Positions 34,750 to 45,735 of a DNA stretch of 64,000 bases are shown in pieces (positions within the stretch are counted from its first letter, which is position 1; every line of letters begins with the position of its first letter). This stretch comes from Isoetes taiwanensis. Taxonomy: Eukaryota > Streptophyta > Lycopodiopsida > Isoetales > Isoetaceae. The stretch covers positions 6,260,236 through 6,324,235 of the forward strand of contig JAJEKV010000071.1 of the NCBI GenBank assembly GCA_021234155.1, read 5' to 3'. The notes under the pieces are model-generated. The model had not been told where the DNA came from. It did not search any database and saw nothing but the letters and a program-made list of their open reading frames with translations. A program made the translations under genes and the position numbers.

Positions 34750-36200
34750 TTAGCCCTAAACAAAATGGCTAATCACAAAGCACAGATTTTATACGGCGGA
34801 CAGGTGGAATTGCTGAAAATCTTGTAGAGGCGAGAAATAAAGCAGGCATGTGCAATGAGACATTTTAACGGCATCATACATCACGGGGGCTCAGACGGAT
34901 GGACGCCACCGCGAGAGTCATACCCCTACATAAGGCGAGGGAATAGAAAAGATCGAGGGAACTATAGGGCGATAATGGTAAGCTTTCGATTTTAGCAAAA
35001 TGGTTTTGGAAAGGTGCTTGGATAACAAACTAAAGAAATGGGCGAGGAAGGAAATGTGAAAACACAAGGGCAAAGGCTGGGTTCGAACGGAAGCACTCAA
35101 CCACGTGAATCATCTCGTGACCCTTCGGATACTAATAGAGCGAGAACAAAGCGCATGGAAAGAAAAAATAATTCGCTTTGTAGATTCCGAGAAAAAGCGT
35201 TCGATCTGATCGAGAGAAAATTTGCTAAAAGACTAATGGATATACAAGCCAGAAGCATGGTAGGATCGTCGCAAAGCTGTACCACAAAGGTGTATGCAAA
35301 GATGGAGCAGGGAAGGGCGTACCGATAATATGTGACGAGGTGTAAGCGGGGATGCCCGTTATCCCCAACTCTGTTTTGGAATATACATAGATGCACTACA
35401 GGGGATACATAACAGTCGGCAAAAGGGGCGAGTATGCCCCAACACTGGGAGACACTAAGGTACCAATAATGCTATATGCGGACGATCTTGGTATGATGGC
35501 AACAAAAAACAAAGGAATGCACAGATTGCTCAAAATTCTGGAACAATTTTGTGAAGATACAGGGCTAACAGTGAACCTAGCAAAAACAAAGATAGTGATC
35601 TTTGGACACAGGAACAGGCATAAACCTTTCAGATATAAAGAGAAGGAGATAGAGGAAGCAACAGAATACAGATATCTAGGTTATGATGCACATGGCGAGG
35701 GAAGTGGGCCAAAAGGAGCTAACATGATTGTCGGCTATAGGAAGTTACTTTAACATGAAAACTTACGTAATGTAAGTCGAATAACTGATTGGGACATCAA
35801 ATGCTACCTATTTAGTGCAGCGATAGCCACCACCCAGTTGTACGGAGCAGAAGCATGGGGGCCAGGCTTAACAGAAAGAAACTGGGAAAAGCAGGAAGGA
35901 ATTTTTAGACAATGGCACAGACAGGAATTCAGGGTAAGGACAAACACGCCACTGACAGTCATGGTCCTCGAAACAGGGCAAAGGCCGATGGAAGTGAGAG
36001 CATGGGAGAGAACCATAAGATACCGCTTTCGGAGACAATATTTGGAGACATCAGTGAAAACCGCCCGGCATTGCAATCACCGAACCAGCAAAATCACACA
36101 TCCTTGAAGGCAATTGGATGGTTGGAGAGGTGGCAACATGGACCAGGAAGATGGGACTAAACCCTGAAAGTAACCCGATAGAAGAAGAGCGTGGAATGAG
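34750..36200 (+). pseudogene. LINE ORF2 reverse transcriptase and C-terminal domain
   Basis: Landmarks of non-LTR reverse transcriptase: GNYRAIMV (about 34,957), AFDLIERKFAKRLMD (about 35,198), RGCPLSPTLFWN (about 35,346) and LYADDLG with the YADD box at 35,475-35,486. LTVNLAKTKIVIFG and TEYRYLGYDAHG follow to 35,753. A C-terminal segment with LYGAEAWGPGL and VLETGQRPMEVRAWER (35,838-36,107) is usual in plant LINEs. Stops and frame changes show it is inactive. Confidence 0.85.
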
Positions 36201-36915
36201 GATTGGACGGACATAGCGACAAAGCATGGCTCGGTGAGACATCTGAGACCCAAGACGGGCGGCTCGCATTACAAGTTTTTAATCAGACCAACAGATGGGA
36301 CACCGGGGTACCGGGATAACATATTGGGGAAGAACGAAGGGACATACGGGTCGGTCGGGATGGGAAGCCACGACCTAAGAATCGAAAAGGACGGATGGAG
36401 AGGGATAGACAAGGAGGATAGGATATGCGGGAATATGTGACGGGGGGAATAGAGGATGAAAACCATATGATTAACGAACGCCCGATCTATGGGGACATCG
36501 GGGTGATGATATAGAAATATAAAGTGGGGAACCAATCCACGTGATGATGAAGATGACGGAAGATAGACGGACGGGATGCAGCGAATCATCCAAAGAATGA
36601 TGACCCATAATGAGACGCATTACACGATTGAAAGAGGGCTTGTAATATGATGCATACCACTGGGTCATATAGCCCCACACAAATTGCTCAGCTAAAAGCT
36701 GATTGATAACGACGCGATCACCGCACCCGCCAAGAAGCCGAGGTAAAGCGGGGTCTTTGGTATAAAGGAAAAAGTCGCCTTCCGAAAAGGCTACATTAAA
36801 ACAAATGTGATGTGCTAGTAGCACCCTTGTAGGGAGCTTTCGCCCATGCTACACAAGTCCGGGGGCCTTACGGCACAAAGGACATAAATGTATTCTATTC
36901 TATTCTATTCTATTA

Positions 36916-37024
36916 CTTATAGTATGGTTATGTGTATTACAAAAGGTTATATATACATTTGTATACTAACACAACCAGATTACAACAAGATGATAAGTAC
37001 TATTATTCTTCTACTCTTACTATT
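36916..37024. repeat. Right flanking repeat of the LINE
   Basis: About 108 bp, from ACTTATAGTATGG to CTACTCTTACTATT, matching 30,018-30,125 at roughly nine bases in ten. It directly follows the TATTC tail, as expected of a target site duplication, but is unusually long for one. Confidence 0.8.
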
Positions 37025-37223
37025 CTGAATCATCGGAACCAGCCAGAATATGCGTTCCAGAGATCCTTTCGATCATGAACATTTGATACTCTCTATTCCA
37101 TAGGAGATGGATGATAACATCGGCGGGATGGGATAATGGCGAGGGATTGAGAGCAACAAGCAGGAGCCAGTCTTCAAGCGGTACATCTGGCGGCGGCACC
37201 GCTTTGAAGTCCTCATGATTCAT
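37020..37223 (-). CDS. Short ORF of unknown identity beside the LINE
   Basis: A 67-codon frame (starts MNHEDFKAVPPPDVPLEDWL) with protein-like composition, directly next to the right LINE flank. A segment DVIIHLLWNREY is faintly like VVIHLYWLHDRD and VMIHLIWLPGQ readable in the duplicated units at 37.4-38.2 kb. I do not recognise a family, and it could be chance. Confidence 0.2.
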   Translation of the reverse strand: MNHEDFKAVPPPDVPLEDWLLLVALNPSPLSHPADVIIHLLWNREYQMFMIERISGTHILAGSDDSE

Positions 37224-37319
37224 CTTGCAAGTGATAGAATCACATTCAAGACCGAATCGTTATAGCTAGGCGGAGGCCAATGTTGTTTGCACTTTCGGCA
37301 ATTTGATGTATATTTATAC

Positions 37320-37397
37320 CCACCAAAATTATTGATGGTATATACCCACCAAAATTATTGATGGTATATACTCACCAAAATTATTGATAGTATATAC
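37320..37397. repeat. 26 bp unit, three tandem copies
   Basis: ACCAAAATTATTGATGGTAT recurs at 37,322, 37,348 and 37,374 with small changes. AT-rich minisatellite without coding. Confidence 0.85.
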
Positions 37398-37454
37398 ATA
37401 GAAATTATTGGATCATATACATGTATGGTAATTTCGTATAATGGCAATGAACAC

Positions 37455-38190
37455 CAATAATTCACATCAATAATTTTACTTCACTATAAAAGCGGCTCCA
37501 TCGGGTGGTAGAGGTCATTCATCTCCCATTCTTTCCTTCGATCGTCAGGAGAACATCCAGAACCATCAAGTGCTACATGAGCTATAATGATCCGTATGAT
37601 TGCGCAATAAAGGGTGTCAAGATGGATCCATGGCTGCAATCCAAAAGCGAGATGGTCCTGCGGTGCTTTGCGGGAAGCTCACTCGTGTTGTGATCCACCT
37701 ATATTGGCTTCACGATCGAGATCTATGAGTTGAATGCCATCACCTCAAGGTGTTGATGATGAGTGAATCGATGATGATCTGTATACACGTTAAGGATATA
37801 ATAATATATAACATTATGATTTGTGTATCCGTTAATGTATAGAAATGCGAGTAATTAAATATTTCATACTTTAATGCGAGTACATGATACGTGTACACGC
37901 TTCAATGATGGCCACGGTCTACCCCAATAATTCACATCAATAATTTTACTTCACTATAAAAACGGCTCCATTAGGGGCTAGAGCTCATTCATCTCCCATG
38001 GATTATTTGCCTTCTTAATTTCACCACATCGGCGATCAAGTGCTCAATGAGCTACATCGATCTTGTGGGTTGCGCTTGATAGGGGTATTCTTCTTGATCC
38101 CTACCGCAATCCAAAGCCAATGGTGTTGAGATTCGTTGCCGGGCTGATTCGTGTTATGATCCACCTCATTTGGCTTCCCGGCCAATGTTG
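37455..38190 (+). repeat. Tandem duplication (period about 460 bp), each unit with a TATA box
   Basis: Units begin CCAATAATTCACATCAATAA and contain TTCACTATAAAA; the TATAAA boxes are at 37,495-37,500 and 37,955-37,960. Each is followed by CTCATTCATCTCCCAT, a diverged stretch with AGTGCTNNATGAGCTA, and GTGATCCACCT/ATGATCCACCT. A short frame in unit 1 (KCYMSYNDPYDC to SLVL) is interrupted in unit 2. The arrangement suggests a duplicated small promoter-gene unit of unknown product. Confidence 0.5.
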
Positions 38191-38219
38191 TCCGTCTGGC
38201 CGCATCGATTCAAATGCGT

Positions 38220-38545
38220 TTGGACGTATTTTTTGAAAAAATAACGTATTTTATACAATCACGTGCTTTAAAGTGCTTAAAATACGTTTTTTAAAAAAAT
38301 TGAGAAAAAGCTTAAATATAACAAATTATGCAATATAAACACAAACAGACTATTGGAAAGTTGGTTAGCATGTTTGTTTGCCATCTGGGAGGCCCAGGTT
38401 CGAATCTTAGTGGGTGCAAATTGAGTCTGTTTTGAGAAAACTGTATTTGTTTTTTTGAAAAAAGCATTAAGCATATTTTTTAAAAAATACGTGTACATGC
38501 GGTACGGTATGTATGGATTATAAAAAATACGCGTATTAGTACAAC
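38220..38545 (+). mobile_element. SINE-like, tRNA-derived sequence between inverted ACGTATTTTTT repeats
   Basis: TTGGTTAGCATG (38,361-38,372) and GGTTCGAATCT (38,397-38,407) have the sequence and spacing of RNA polymerase III A and B boxes. No intact cloverleaf forms, so it is not a tRNA gene. Inverted copies of ACGTATTTTTT/AAAAAATACG lie at about 38,224-38,300 and 38,475-38,535. Could be a SINE, or a MITE containing one. Confidence 0.45.
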
Positions 38546-38699
38546 ACTGTCCCCAGCGCAATAGCTATGAGATAAGTGGGATCACCACAGTAGATAATGA
38601 TGATGAGTGAATCACCATATAAGCACTTCTGACCATCTTATCTATGAATCATGTATGCATTTATATATTAAAGATGTAAGCAGTTATATATGATCACAA

Positions 38700-38785
38700 A
38701 TATAGTAATGTACAAGATCTTATGTATTAAGATGAAAGATATGTATTACAAGTACAAGATCTCATGTATTAAGATGAACAATGTG
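38700..38785. repeat. Tandem duplication of about 42 bp
   Basis: GTACAAGATCTYATGTATTA occurs at about 38,711 and 38,752 followed by AGATGAA. It lies just past the 3' end of the decayed DUF7869 gene. Confidence 0.6.
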
Positions 38786-41700
38786 CTATGTCTTTCCACA
38801 TGTCTACAATATATTTCGGAATTTGGATTGTTTTCGGCCTCTTGCCATTGGCATCCCAAGCATAATGAATAGCATCTAAATTCTCGTACCTTGAAGGATC
38901 GGAAGGATTAGGCCGCCAACGCTTAGTTAAGGTCCTTGTAGTCCCCTCCAAAGGCTTCCACCGGGATACAAAAATATGGCCAAAATATGTAGATTCGGAT
39001 CAAAAACGGCATTCTCCCTGCATATCCTAACCAAGTGGCGGTGTTATCATCTCAGGTCGACTAGAACAAACATGCCCTTTGTCACATATGCGTGAGGATC
39101 AAACTCTTCAAGAGGCAACACTGGGCGGCCATCGGCGGGCCACAATATGATGGTAAAGGTCGGCGTGACCAAAGGCGAATCGCCGACCTCGGAACAAATC
39201 TTTGTTTGTTCTAGAGGAGCTTGTCTTGTTTGTGGCCAAAATGCATCATTTTGAGGGCGTCCCGAGCAACATCCTCCAAAGAGATAAGAAGTCTGGTTCC
39301 AATACTCAACACTTGCCGGTGTATTGCCTTGCAAACAAGCTACTTTCTTGATTCTTACATATGTCCTTCCATAGGGGAGATGTATTTGTTGATGCTATCC
39401 TTCAACCCCGGAAGATCCTTCAATGTTGGTCTAGGAGGAATATTTTGTGGCACACCACTTGGTAGCATTGGCTGACCATGTTCATCCTCTTTCCACATTC
39501 TAACTCACGGAGAATCTGGCTGGAAGCCACTCTTTATGTGTAGGACGATGTTGTATTGCATAACGGGCCAATCTCCGCCATCTTAAATTTGAAGAGCAAT
39601 GGTTCAAGTATGTCCAACTAGCGTTGGCCCTTATCGGGGATGAATCCCTTCACAAAAGCCTTCCAATTTGGAACTTCATCAATAAAGTATGGAATTGGAG
39701 ATTTTGCATTGCACTTATTTGAACAAGTAAAGTAGCTCGGTAGTGTCAAAGCATCCAGATGAACTCATCAAGGTTGAAAAATTTCCAAATAAAGCATCAA
39801 TATCATCATGGGTGTGGCCGACCATCATAAAGCCCACTTGGATCTCATCAAAGACCTTAAGCCAAGTCAAATAAGATAAGTATGAAAAGACATACCTATT
39901 TTTGTTTTGCCTTACGATGCATTATCAAGTTGCAAGTAGAGATTGGGGGAGAGGGTTGAACACCTCGGGATTCGTTGTAGTTGAAGCATTTGGCAATACT
40001 TACGCCATAGAAGCATGTTTGTTCTTCAAAGGATTGGTATCCTTGATTTGCTTGCATCCATTTGCAATCTGCGGGCTTACTTCCACATAAGTCACCTATC
40101 TTGTCCTCTTGTACCAATTCCAAGTTATGCAATATCCTAGAAAGTGAACCAATGTGGAAGTTTGAATCATCTTTCCATAAATCAAGTGAGAAATGACCAT
40201 AGGCACGACCACCATGCCCATGAGTGAGCTCTGTCAAAACGCTCTTCAAGCGATCACCTCTCCATACAGATTTTGCTAGATGATGACTTTCTAGGCACTA
40301 AAGTCTTAACCCGATCCATCTTATCATGTATTATACATAGATGATTTTCGGACACCGATGTGACAATGCTCTCAATGCCAATATTGACTTCTGCAAGAGC
40401 GTTGCTCTAGCATATGAGCCCGGCGTTGAATTGCAAGATTTCGATCTCTCTCTTGTATCTTTTGTTTTTCCAGCTTTTGCTTAATTACCACTTGCCAGAT
40501 GTTGCATTTAGAGAAGGCTGTATTTTTGCAATGCTAACATCACGGAAATTCTCTTTTCCATATACTATAAAAAGAGTTCAAGGCTACAGATGTTCCTGTA
40601 AGCTCTTCAACCACAGCACCAACTTCTTTATATATAAGCTTCTTATTAAGAATGGAAGGAAGCTTGCGTACATTTTCTCTCACATCATCTCTACCTCTTT
40701 TGCTCCTATGGGGAATATTTTCAGCATTCTCTGAATGAATGAATCCTTCTAGCACACATTCGGTGTGGCCAATGTAGAAGATCTAGGCTAAGAGCCAGTA
40801 TTACCATGTTCAGCTACCTTTCCACCTGCTTCAAATCTATTTCTCCAATTGTAAAATGTTGTTGGTGATACCTAAAGCCATGCGCCAACCAGCCAGACAG
40901 AATTCCATCCCCTTGAGCACTATCCTGTCCTCTCCTTCTCCTGTGTAAGTCACACTCAGCACGTCAAAAAAATATGTAACCCTTGCATTGTATGGTTGGG
41001 ATAAAAATTCTTTTCTTAATTCACATACTTGATGCTTGGTAAGTTTCTTGTTGCAAGTATTTTTGCAGCAGCTTGACTTCATAAACTTGTTGATGGAACT
41101 TGTGGAGCATAGCCTTTCATCTTTGGTCTTTCCCTTGGGCTCTCTTGGAATTCTTTTTGTGTAAGTATACTTCCTTTTTCGTTTGAATTGAGCCTGAATG
41201 TTATCCTCGAATGATTCTAGCTCTATATCCTCATTTTCTTTAGCTTCTCGAGCTTGCAGATGTTGTGAGACAGTCCTTCCATCCTGCAGCACCACATCGC
41301 TATTTTCCCATTGTACAAGTGCATTTTCTGCTGGCCTTTCTGCACAAGCATGACATTTGAGATCCTCTGTAATTAGTGCAGGAAAGACCTTTCCCACACA
41401 GAGGCCCACCTTTGAGTCTCCTAAAAATTCATCGTCAACAGCATCCTGGGGATCACTAAAGAGAATTATGGCCTCTGCATATTTACTTCTGTCACATGCA
41501 TGAAGAATGTGGCAATGCTTATCCAAGAGATCTGTTCTTGAGAAACTAGCTGGTGGTTCATCATCATCTGATGCTATTCTGCGAGGAAATCGAGTAGCTA
41601 GATCCACTGTAGGATCAATTTCTTCATCTGCATCTTACACTGCCTCTACAGATTCTATATTCGAGGTCAGTGGTGGAGTAGCTAAATCAATGGCATTCCA

Positions 41701-42330
41701 TCTTATATCCTGCCGAGGCCATTCGATATACGTCCCCACAGCCTCTTCAATGTTGTCCGCACTAGCACATGGAATCGGAAGGATGTGGGTAGGCACTACA
41801 GCCTCGGTAACTTGCACTGCTACGTTGAGTGCGTCAACATTCTTCCCATGGATGGAAGTTCTATTCACCCAGACACCCTTACCAACCACAGTATTATTAC
41901 TGACAAGGTTCACCACCATATTCTACGTCTTTAGCGTCTTTGTTTGAAGGAGCGGGCGTCGAATCGAAGTCGATGATGTTGTGGAGGGACTACTAGGCAA
42001 GTTGGGGGTTTCGATTATCGAGGCGTTCCGATGACACGGGTGAGGCGGTTTCCACAGTATTTTACTTGATTTGAGGCCATTCGATAAATGTCCCCACGGC
42101 TTGGCAATGTTATCGCTCCCTCACTGCGGAATGGGAAGCACATGGGTGGGCACTATGGCTTCGGTGACCTCCGACCACATTGCACCATGGAATGTTCTGC
42201 GCCATGCGAGATGGCCTCTATGCAATTCATGTCCCCCCGGCAGCTACCACATCCCCATCGACAAGCCACGCGGGGCCTTTTCTGTAAGAATCAATACACA
42301 TACATACTTGTTAAAGACATGCAACCCTCC
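38769..42330 (-). pseudogene. DUF7869-type transposase-like gene, decayed copy of pair C
   Basis: Minus-strand segments line up with the intact gene at 16,751-19,843 from N- to C-terminus: an N-terminal module with VPTHILPIPC and GTYIEWPRQD (about 41,700-41,800) and a second tandem copy of it at 42,060-42,210; a Cys-rich part KSSCCKNTC (41,070); FCLAGWRMALGI (40,890); KRGRDDVRENVRKLPS (40,680); LCIIHDKMDRVKT (about 40,310); LTHGHGGRAYGHF (40,215); VGHTHDDIDALF (about 39,810); PNWKAFVKGFIPD (39,680); KGMFVLVDL (39,060); and KRWRPNPSDPSRYENLD (38,910). The aspartates of DKMD and HTHDDID are kept. Stops and frameshifts between segments show it is inactive. It is divergent from the ParB/methyltransferase-type gene at 43,585. 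Confidence 0.8.
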
Positions 42331-42971
42331 ATGACATATGCATAGTAAAAATAGTTGAAAATTTGAAAGAAATTAGGCGACATGGGACAAATGGCGCGGT
42401 ATTTGCTCCATTTTTTAAATGGCTAGTCGGCGCCATTTACCTTTAAATAAGCGCGCAGGTAGCGCCATTTAATTTTACAACAAATGGGCCATTTTCCTTT
42501 GCCGGGTAAAGTGGGGGGCTTGCATTTTTATCGAACGCGGAAAATTTGCGCCATTTAAAGCAAAATGGCCATTTACCTGGCAAAGGAAAATGGCCCGTTT
42601 ACACGTACATGGCATCTTTAATCTAAATGCTATATCTAATGTTATGGTATCTTATTACTACAAGATTCAGCAATCAAAGAAAATGTACCCTTTAAGACAT
42701 CAATTGTTGAGAACTTATCTACTGACGCAAAATAGAGAAGATGTACCCTTCAAAAACTTAATCTGTTTAGAATTATGGTCAACGAGCAACACACTGAAAA
42801 GAATTCTCAGTAAATACACAACATTAACCTATACAATCTACCATCTCCAGATCCATCCTACATCAACTACAGTGGGAGTACATATTTAACATACTAAAAC
42901 TGCATAGCCTCTAACCTGGAGGTCATTGAGGATTCCGGATCTGCCATCAAGATTGAATGCGCCTCAAGATT

Positions 42972-43116
42972 GAAGACGAGCGCCTGAAGAATGAGGACGA
43001 GCGCCTGAAGAAGGAAGACGAGCGCCTGAAGAAGGAAGAATGCGCCTGAAGAAGGAAGACAAGCGGCCAAGTGAGAAAGCAAGCGGCCAAGTGGGAAAGA
43101 CAAGCGGCTAAGTGAG
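42972..43116 (+). repeat. 21 bp minisatellite (GACGAGCGCCTGAAGAAG unit)
   Basis: Three to four full 21 bp units, then three shortened variants (GAAAGCAAGCGGCCAAGTG, about 20 bp). Because the period is a multiple of three, the plus strand reads as repeated DERLKKE heptads, but a stop follows and no gene is attached. The related relic copy D lacks this array. Confidence 0.8.
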
Positions 43117-43330
43117 CGGGAAATTCAAATTGCAAATTCAAAAGTCAAAAGGGCTGGGGGGCCGGGAAATTTGAAGAGACGACGGGCAAGCGGATTTATG
43201 AGGGGGAAAATTCAAATTTTGAAATTTGAATTTGATTTGACGGCGGGGAGGGGGGGCGGGAAAATTTAAATTTTACGAAATTTGGAGCCTGATTTGGCGG
43301 GGCGGAGGGGGCGGGCAAATTCCGGCGGCG
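43110..43330. repeat. AATTTGAATTT minisatellite shared with copy D
   Basis: Repeated AAATTCAAATT and AATTTGAATTT words alternate with G-rich stretches such as GGCGGGGAGGGGGGGCGGG. The reverse complement has the same texture as 21,350-21,600 upstream of relic D, so this is the distal promoter of that subfamily. Confidence 0.6.
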
Positions 43331-43679
43331 GGTGAAAGTGAAAGCCCGTGGAGTTTATCTTTTTCTTTTCCCTCCACTTTTCATTTCATTACTTTTGCGC
43401 CAGCGCCTCTGCCTCCCACCTTCGCCTTCCTCCAGCGCCCAGCGCCTTCCGCCTGTTCTCTCTCTAGCGCCTGTTTGATTCAAACATTTTCTCTCTCTAG
43501 CGCCTGTTGATCGGGGGCGTTAGGAAAAAAAAAGTGGGTGACTTTTATCACGGTCCAGTACTTTTATCTTTGTCTACGAATACAATGGCGCAATCTTCGC
43601 TCAAAATCCAAGAGCCAGGATCAGGTTAGTTTCTGATGTTTCTATTCTTAGCTAGTTTGAGTAGCGTTAGATAAACTAT

Positions 43680-43699
43680 AATGGCGCGTCCGCGCCATT
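43680..43699. repeat. GCGC-type palindrome in copy C intron 1
   Basis: AATGGCGC, four bases (GTCC), then GCGCCATT: perfect 8 bp arms. It is followed by TCTATA, shared with relic D. Confidence 0.85.
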
Positions 43700-43986
43700 T
43701 CTATAGGAGAGGCCGGGGTTGTGACCACTCAGGAAGATCTATACTATCAGAATATGCAGAGTTTTATCTGGACAGATCAGTGACCTGGACCTACTTCAGC
43801 TCAGTGTCGATGTCAATGATATTGTTGCCAAGACAGTTTTCAAGGAACCCTATGTAGACCAGATTCATCATCTGCGAAAGCAGTATCAGGAGTGCGGAAG
43901 ACCAGCTCCTGCCGGAAAAGGCCAGTCTAGAAGTGACGAGTACAAGGTACGTTCACGTGTGGTACAGTTTTACGTTTACATTTACT

Positions 43987-44069
43987 ATTAGTGGTAAATA
44001 GCGCAGCGCGCCATTTACCACTAATAGCGCAGCTGCGCTATTTGTAGTTAATGGCGCAGCTGCGCTATT
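43987..44069. repeat. Cluster of three GCGC-type palindromes in copy C intron
   Basis: The first (43,987-44,025) has 18 bp arms beginning ATTAGTGGTAAAT with one mismatch around AGC. The second (44,023-44,042) is perfect: AATAGCGC-AGCT-GCGCTATT. The third (44,050-44,069) is AATGGCGC-AGCT-GCGCTATT. They occupy most of the short intron between DEYK and HYLEMAEK. Confidence 0.9.
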
Positions 44070-45735
44070 TGATTTGCCATCGCTAATTCTAACGTCGCCA
44101 ATTATATTGCAGCACTACCTTGAAATGGCTGAGAAGATTCTCAGAGGCAAACACCCGAAGGACGTCAATAGGTTTGTCTTTATGCCAGATGATGTTTATG
44201 CACTTTTCCGTCAGATGTAGAACAAATGGAGGAAGGGAGAACTTAAGGACAATAAGGGTCAAGCTATAGTAGTCAACTTTGCAAAAGACAAAGACTACTT
44301 TAGTGACAACTATCTTAGATGCATGAGGGGCTTGGACTACGATGATTATCGAAAGGTTCTCGAAGAAACATTGAATGGGGACATATACGTCAAAGTCACC
44401 TCATATTACAAAGGAGAGAATTTCTTCAAGACGAGAGCGCAGAACTTAAGAACTCTAGCATATATGAAGAAGGAGATTCTGCATTTCATATCAGATGAAC
44501 TAGGCACTAAGTACAAGAAGTTCGAGGATCTAAGGAAGGCCACCGACCATTTTTCAGATATGACACTTCTGGCTTGGGGAGTATGCCACCATAAGTGGGT
44601 ATCGGAAGGAATACTCAAAGAGGGAGTTCATGGTAACATGCCATTCTCCTTGGCCAGATCTATTAGAAAAATCCTTAAGCCCGAAACAGAAAAGGACTTG
44701 CCAAGATACTTTGTTGAACATGTCACTGCCGGGGGGATTCCGCTGGAAAAGGCAACGCTGCCTGCAAGCATGATATGTTTAGATGCAAGGCAACTTACTC
44801 CTGTTTGGAATAGTGAGACTGTAACAGCATTCTTCGACAGCGTCTCACAGATGACAGATGTAGAGACTTACTGGATTCTATGTTTCGTCAAGCCGGAGCA
44901 AAACTTTCTATTCGCCACTGCGCTTGAACGACTAGAATCCAGGTCAAGAGTTTTTGTGGGAATGTATGAAGAGGAGGCTGGAGCTACAGGTGCCACAAGC
45001 TCTCGTTCTTGCTACGAGGATTTCTGCACACACGGGAGAGCCTGATGAAGACCTGGATCTCAGGCTGTATGGTAATCATCCTCGGAATCTCCCGGCAATT
45101 CCTCCTATTCCTAAAGAAGCCATCGGAAGTGAGGGAGATGTTATGGCTAAAACTCACCGCAAGGCGGGTTTAAATTCGGTTGGCAAGGTATGGAAGGAGA
45201 ATACCTGGTTCATAAGCAGATTGGTCCTGCAACTGCGTTCTACCTTGTTGATAAGCTCTGCCCTCCAGGTAACATCGTACTAGATTTCTTCTCTGCTGGA
45301 GCCTTCTCTAGGGCATCACTTCATGTAGGAAGAATCAGTGCGACATATGAGCATGACTTCGGAAAGATCAAATGCATAATGGGCATTCTGGGTAGGGTCG
45401 AGAACGTCATATACCCCTTGCTTGACCCAAAGGCCATTGGCGCACGCGAAGTTCTGACTATCAAAGATGGTGGAGCAGCCGGGGCAGAAAATGAGGGGGA
45501 CGAATCAGGTGCTCATGCAGAGAAGGGTGAGACATCCGGCCAAGGTGGACCTGAGGGGGAGGAGCAAATTGACCGCAGTAAGATTAACATTGAAGACTAC
45601 GAGAAAGTCAATGATGAGCACTTTGCCCACGACTACTAAAAAAATTGTATCTCCATATGAAAAATTGTATACAAATTGTATTTTTGTTAATATATAACTA
45701 CATGGACTTGTGTATAAAATGTGTTCTCTATAGGG

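Larger units (their letters stand above)
30126..36915 (+). mobile_element. L1-type non-LTR retrotransposon (LINE), decayed
   Basis: About 6.8 kb. Order on the plus strand: 5' region, an ORF1-like coiled-coil and basic region (32,252-33,136), APE-type endonuclease (33,373-34,085), reverse transcriptase (about 34,750-35,750) and C-terminal domain (to about 36,200). The 3' end is five TATTC-like units (36,891-36,915). All reading frames are broken by frameshifts and stops. Its base composition is visibly richer in G and A than its surroundings. Flanked by a direct repeat of about 108 bp. Confidence 0.85.
42340..43584. promoter_or_regulatory. Divergent promoter region of pair C, rich in GCGCCATTT words
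   Basis: Separates the two pair-C genes. 42,390-42,601 is crowded with AAATGGC/GCGCCATTT words in both orientations. A 29 bp inverted repeat (arms 42,483-42,511 and 42,573-42,601, 27 of 29 matching, containing GGGCCATTTTCCTTTGCC) would form a large hairpin. A 21 bp minisatellite and an AATTTGAATTT minisatellite lie nearer the gene at 43,585. TCTCTCTAGCGCCTGTT repeats near 43,455 and 43,490. Confidence 0.5.
43585..45640 (+). pseudogene. ParB/methyltransferase-type element gene, copy C, lacking the ParB part
   Basis: Exon 1 is 43,585-43,624 (MAQSSLKIQEPG, donor GTTAGT). Coding resumes about 43,722 with KIYTIRICRV and DLDLLQLSVDVNDIVAKT, ending at DEYK and a donor near 43,946. After an intron (to 44,111) it continues HYLEMAEKILRGKHPKDVNR, with a TAG at 44,218 where copy A has Trp (QMWNKW), then DKDYFSDNYLRCMRGLDYDD, GNMPFSLARSIRKIL, ASMICLDARQL and TYWILCFVKPEQNFLFA. 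Frame changes near 45,030 and 45,190 lead to EYLVHKQIGPATAF and VLDFFSAGAFSRASLHVGR. The last is like motif I of N4/N6 DNA methyltransferases; no DPPY motif is seen. It ends in an acidic tail (GPEGEEQIDRSK) and AHDY at 45,640. The Lys/Glu-rich and ParB-like exons present in copy B and partly in A are missing. Confidence 0.75.

Noticed and set aside
29940..37024. LTR retrotransposon because of the flanking direct repeats
   Set aside because: The flanks lack TG...CA ends, primer binding site and polypurine tract, and the interior is a LINE with APE endonuclease, YADD and TATTC tail.
38350..38425. Functional tRNA gene
   Set aside because: A and B boxes are present, but no acceptor stem or anticodon arm can be folded; treated as SINE-like.
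45190..45640. Stand-alone DNA methyltransferase gene
   Set aside because: It is only the last frame of copy C after two frameshifts; upstream homologous segments and copy B show it is a C-terminal domain.
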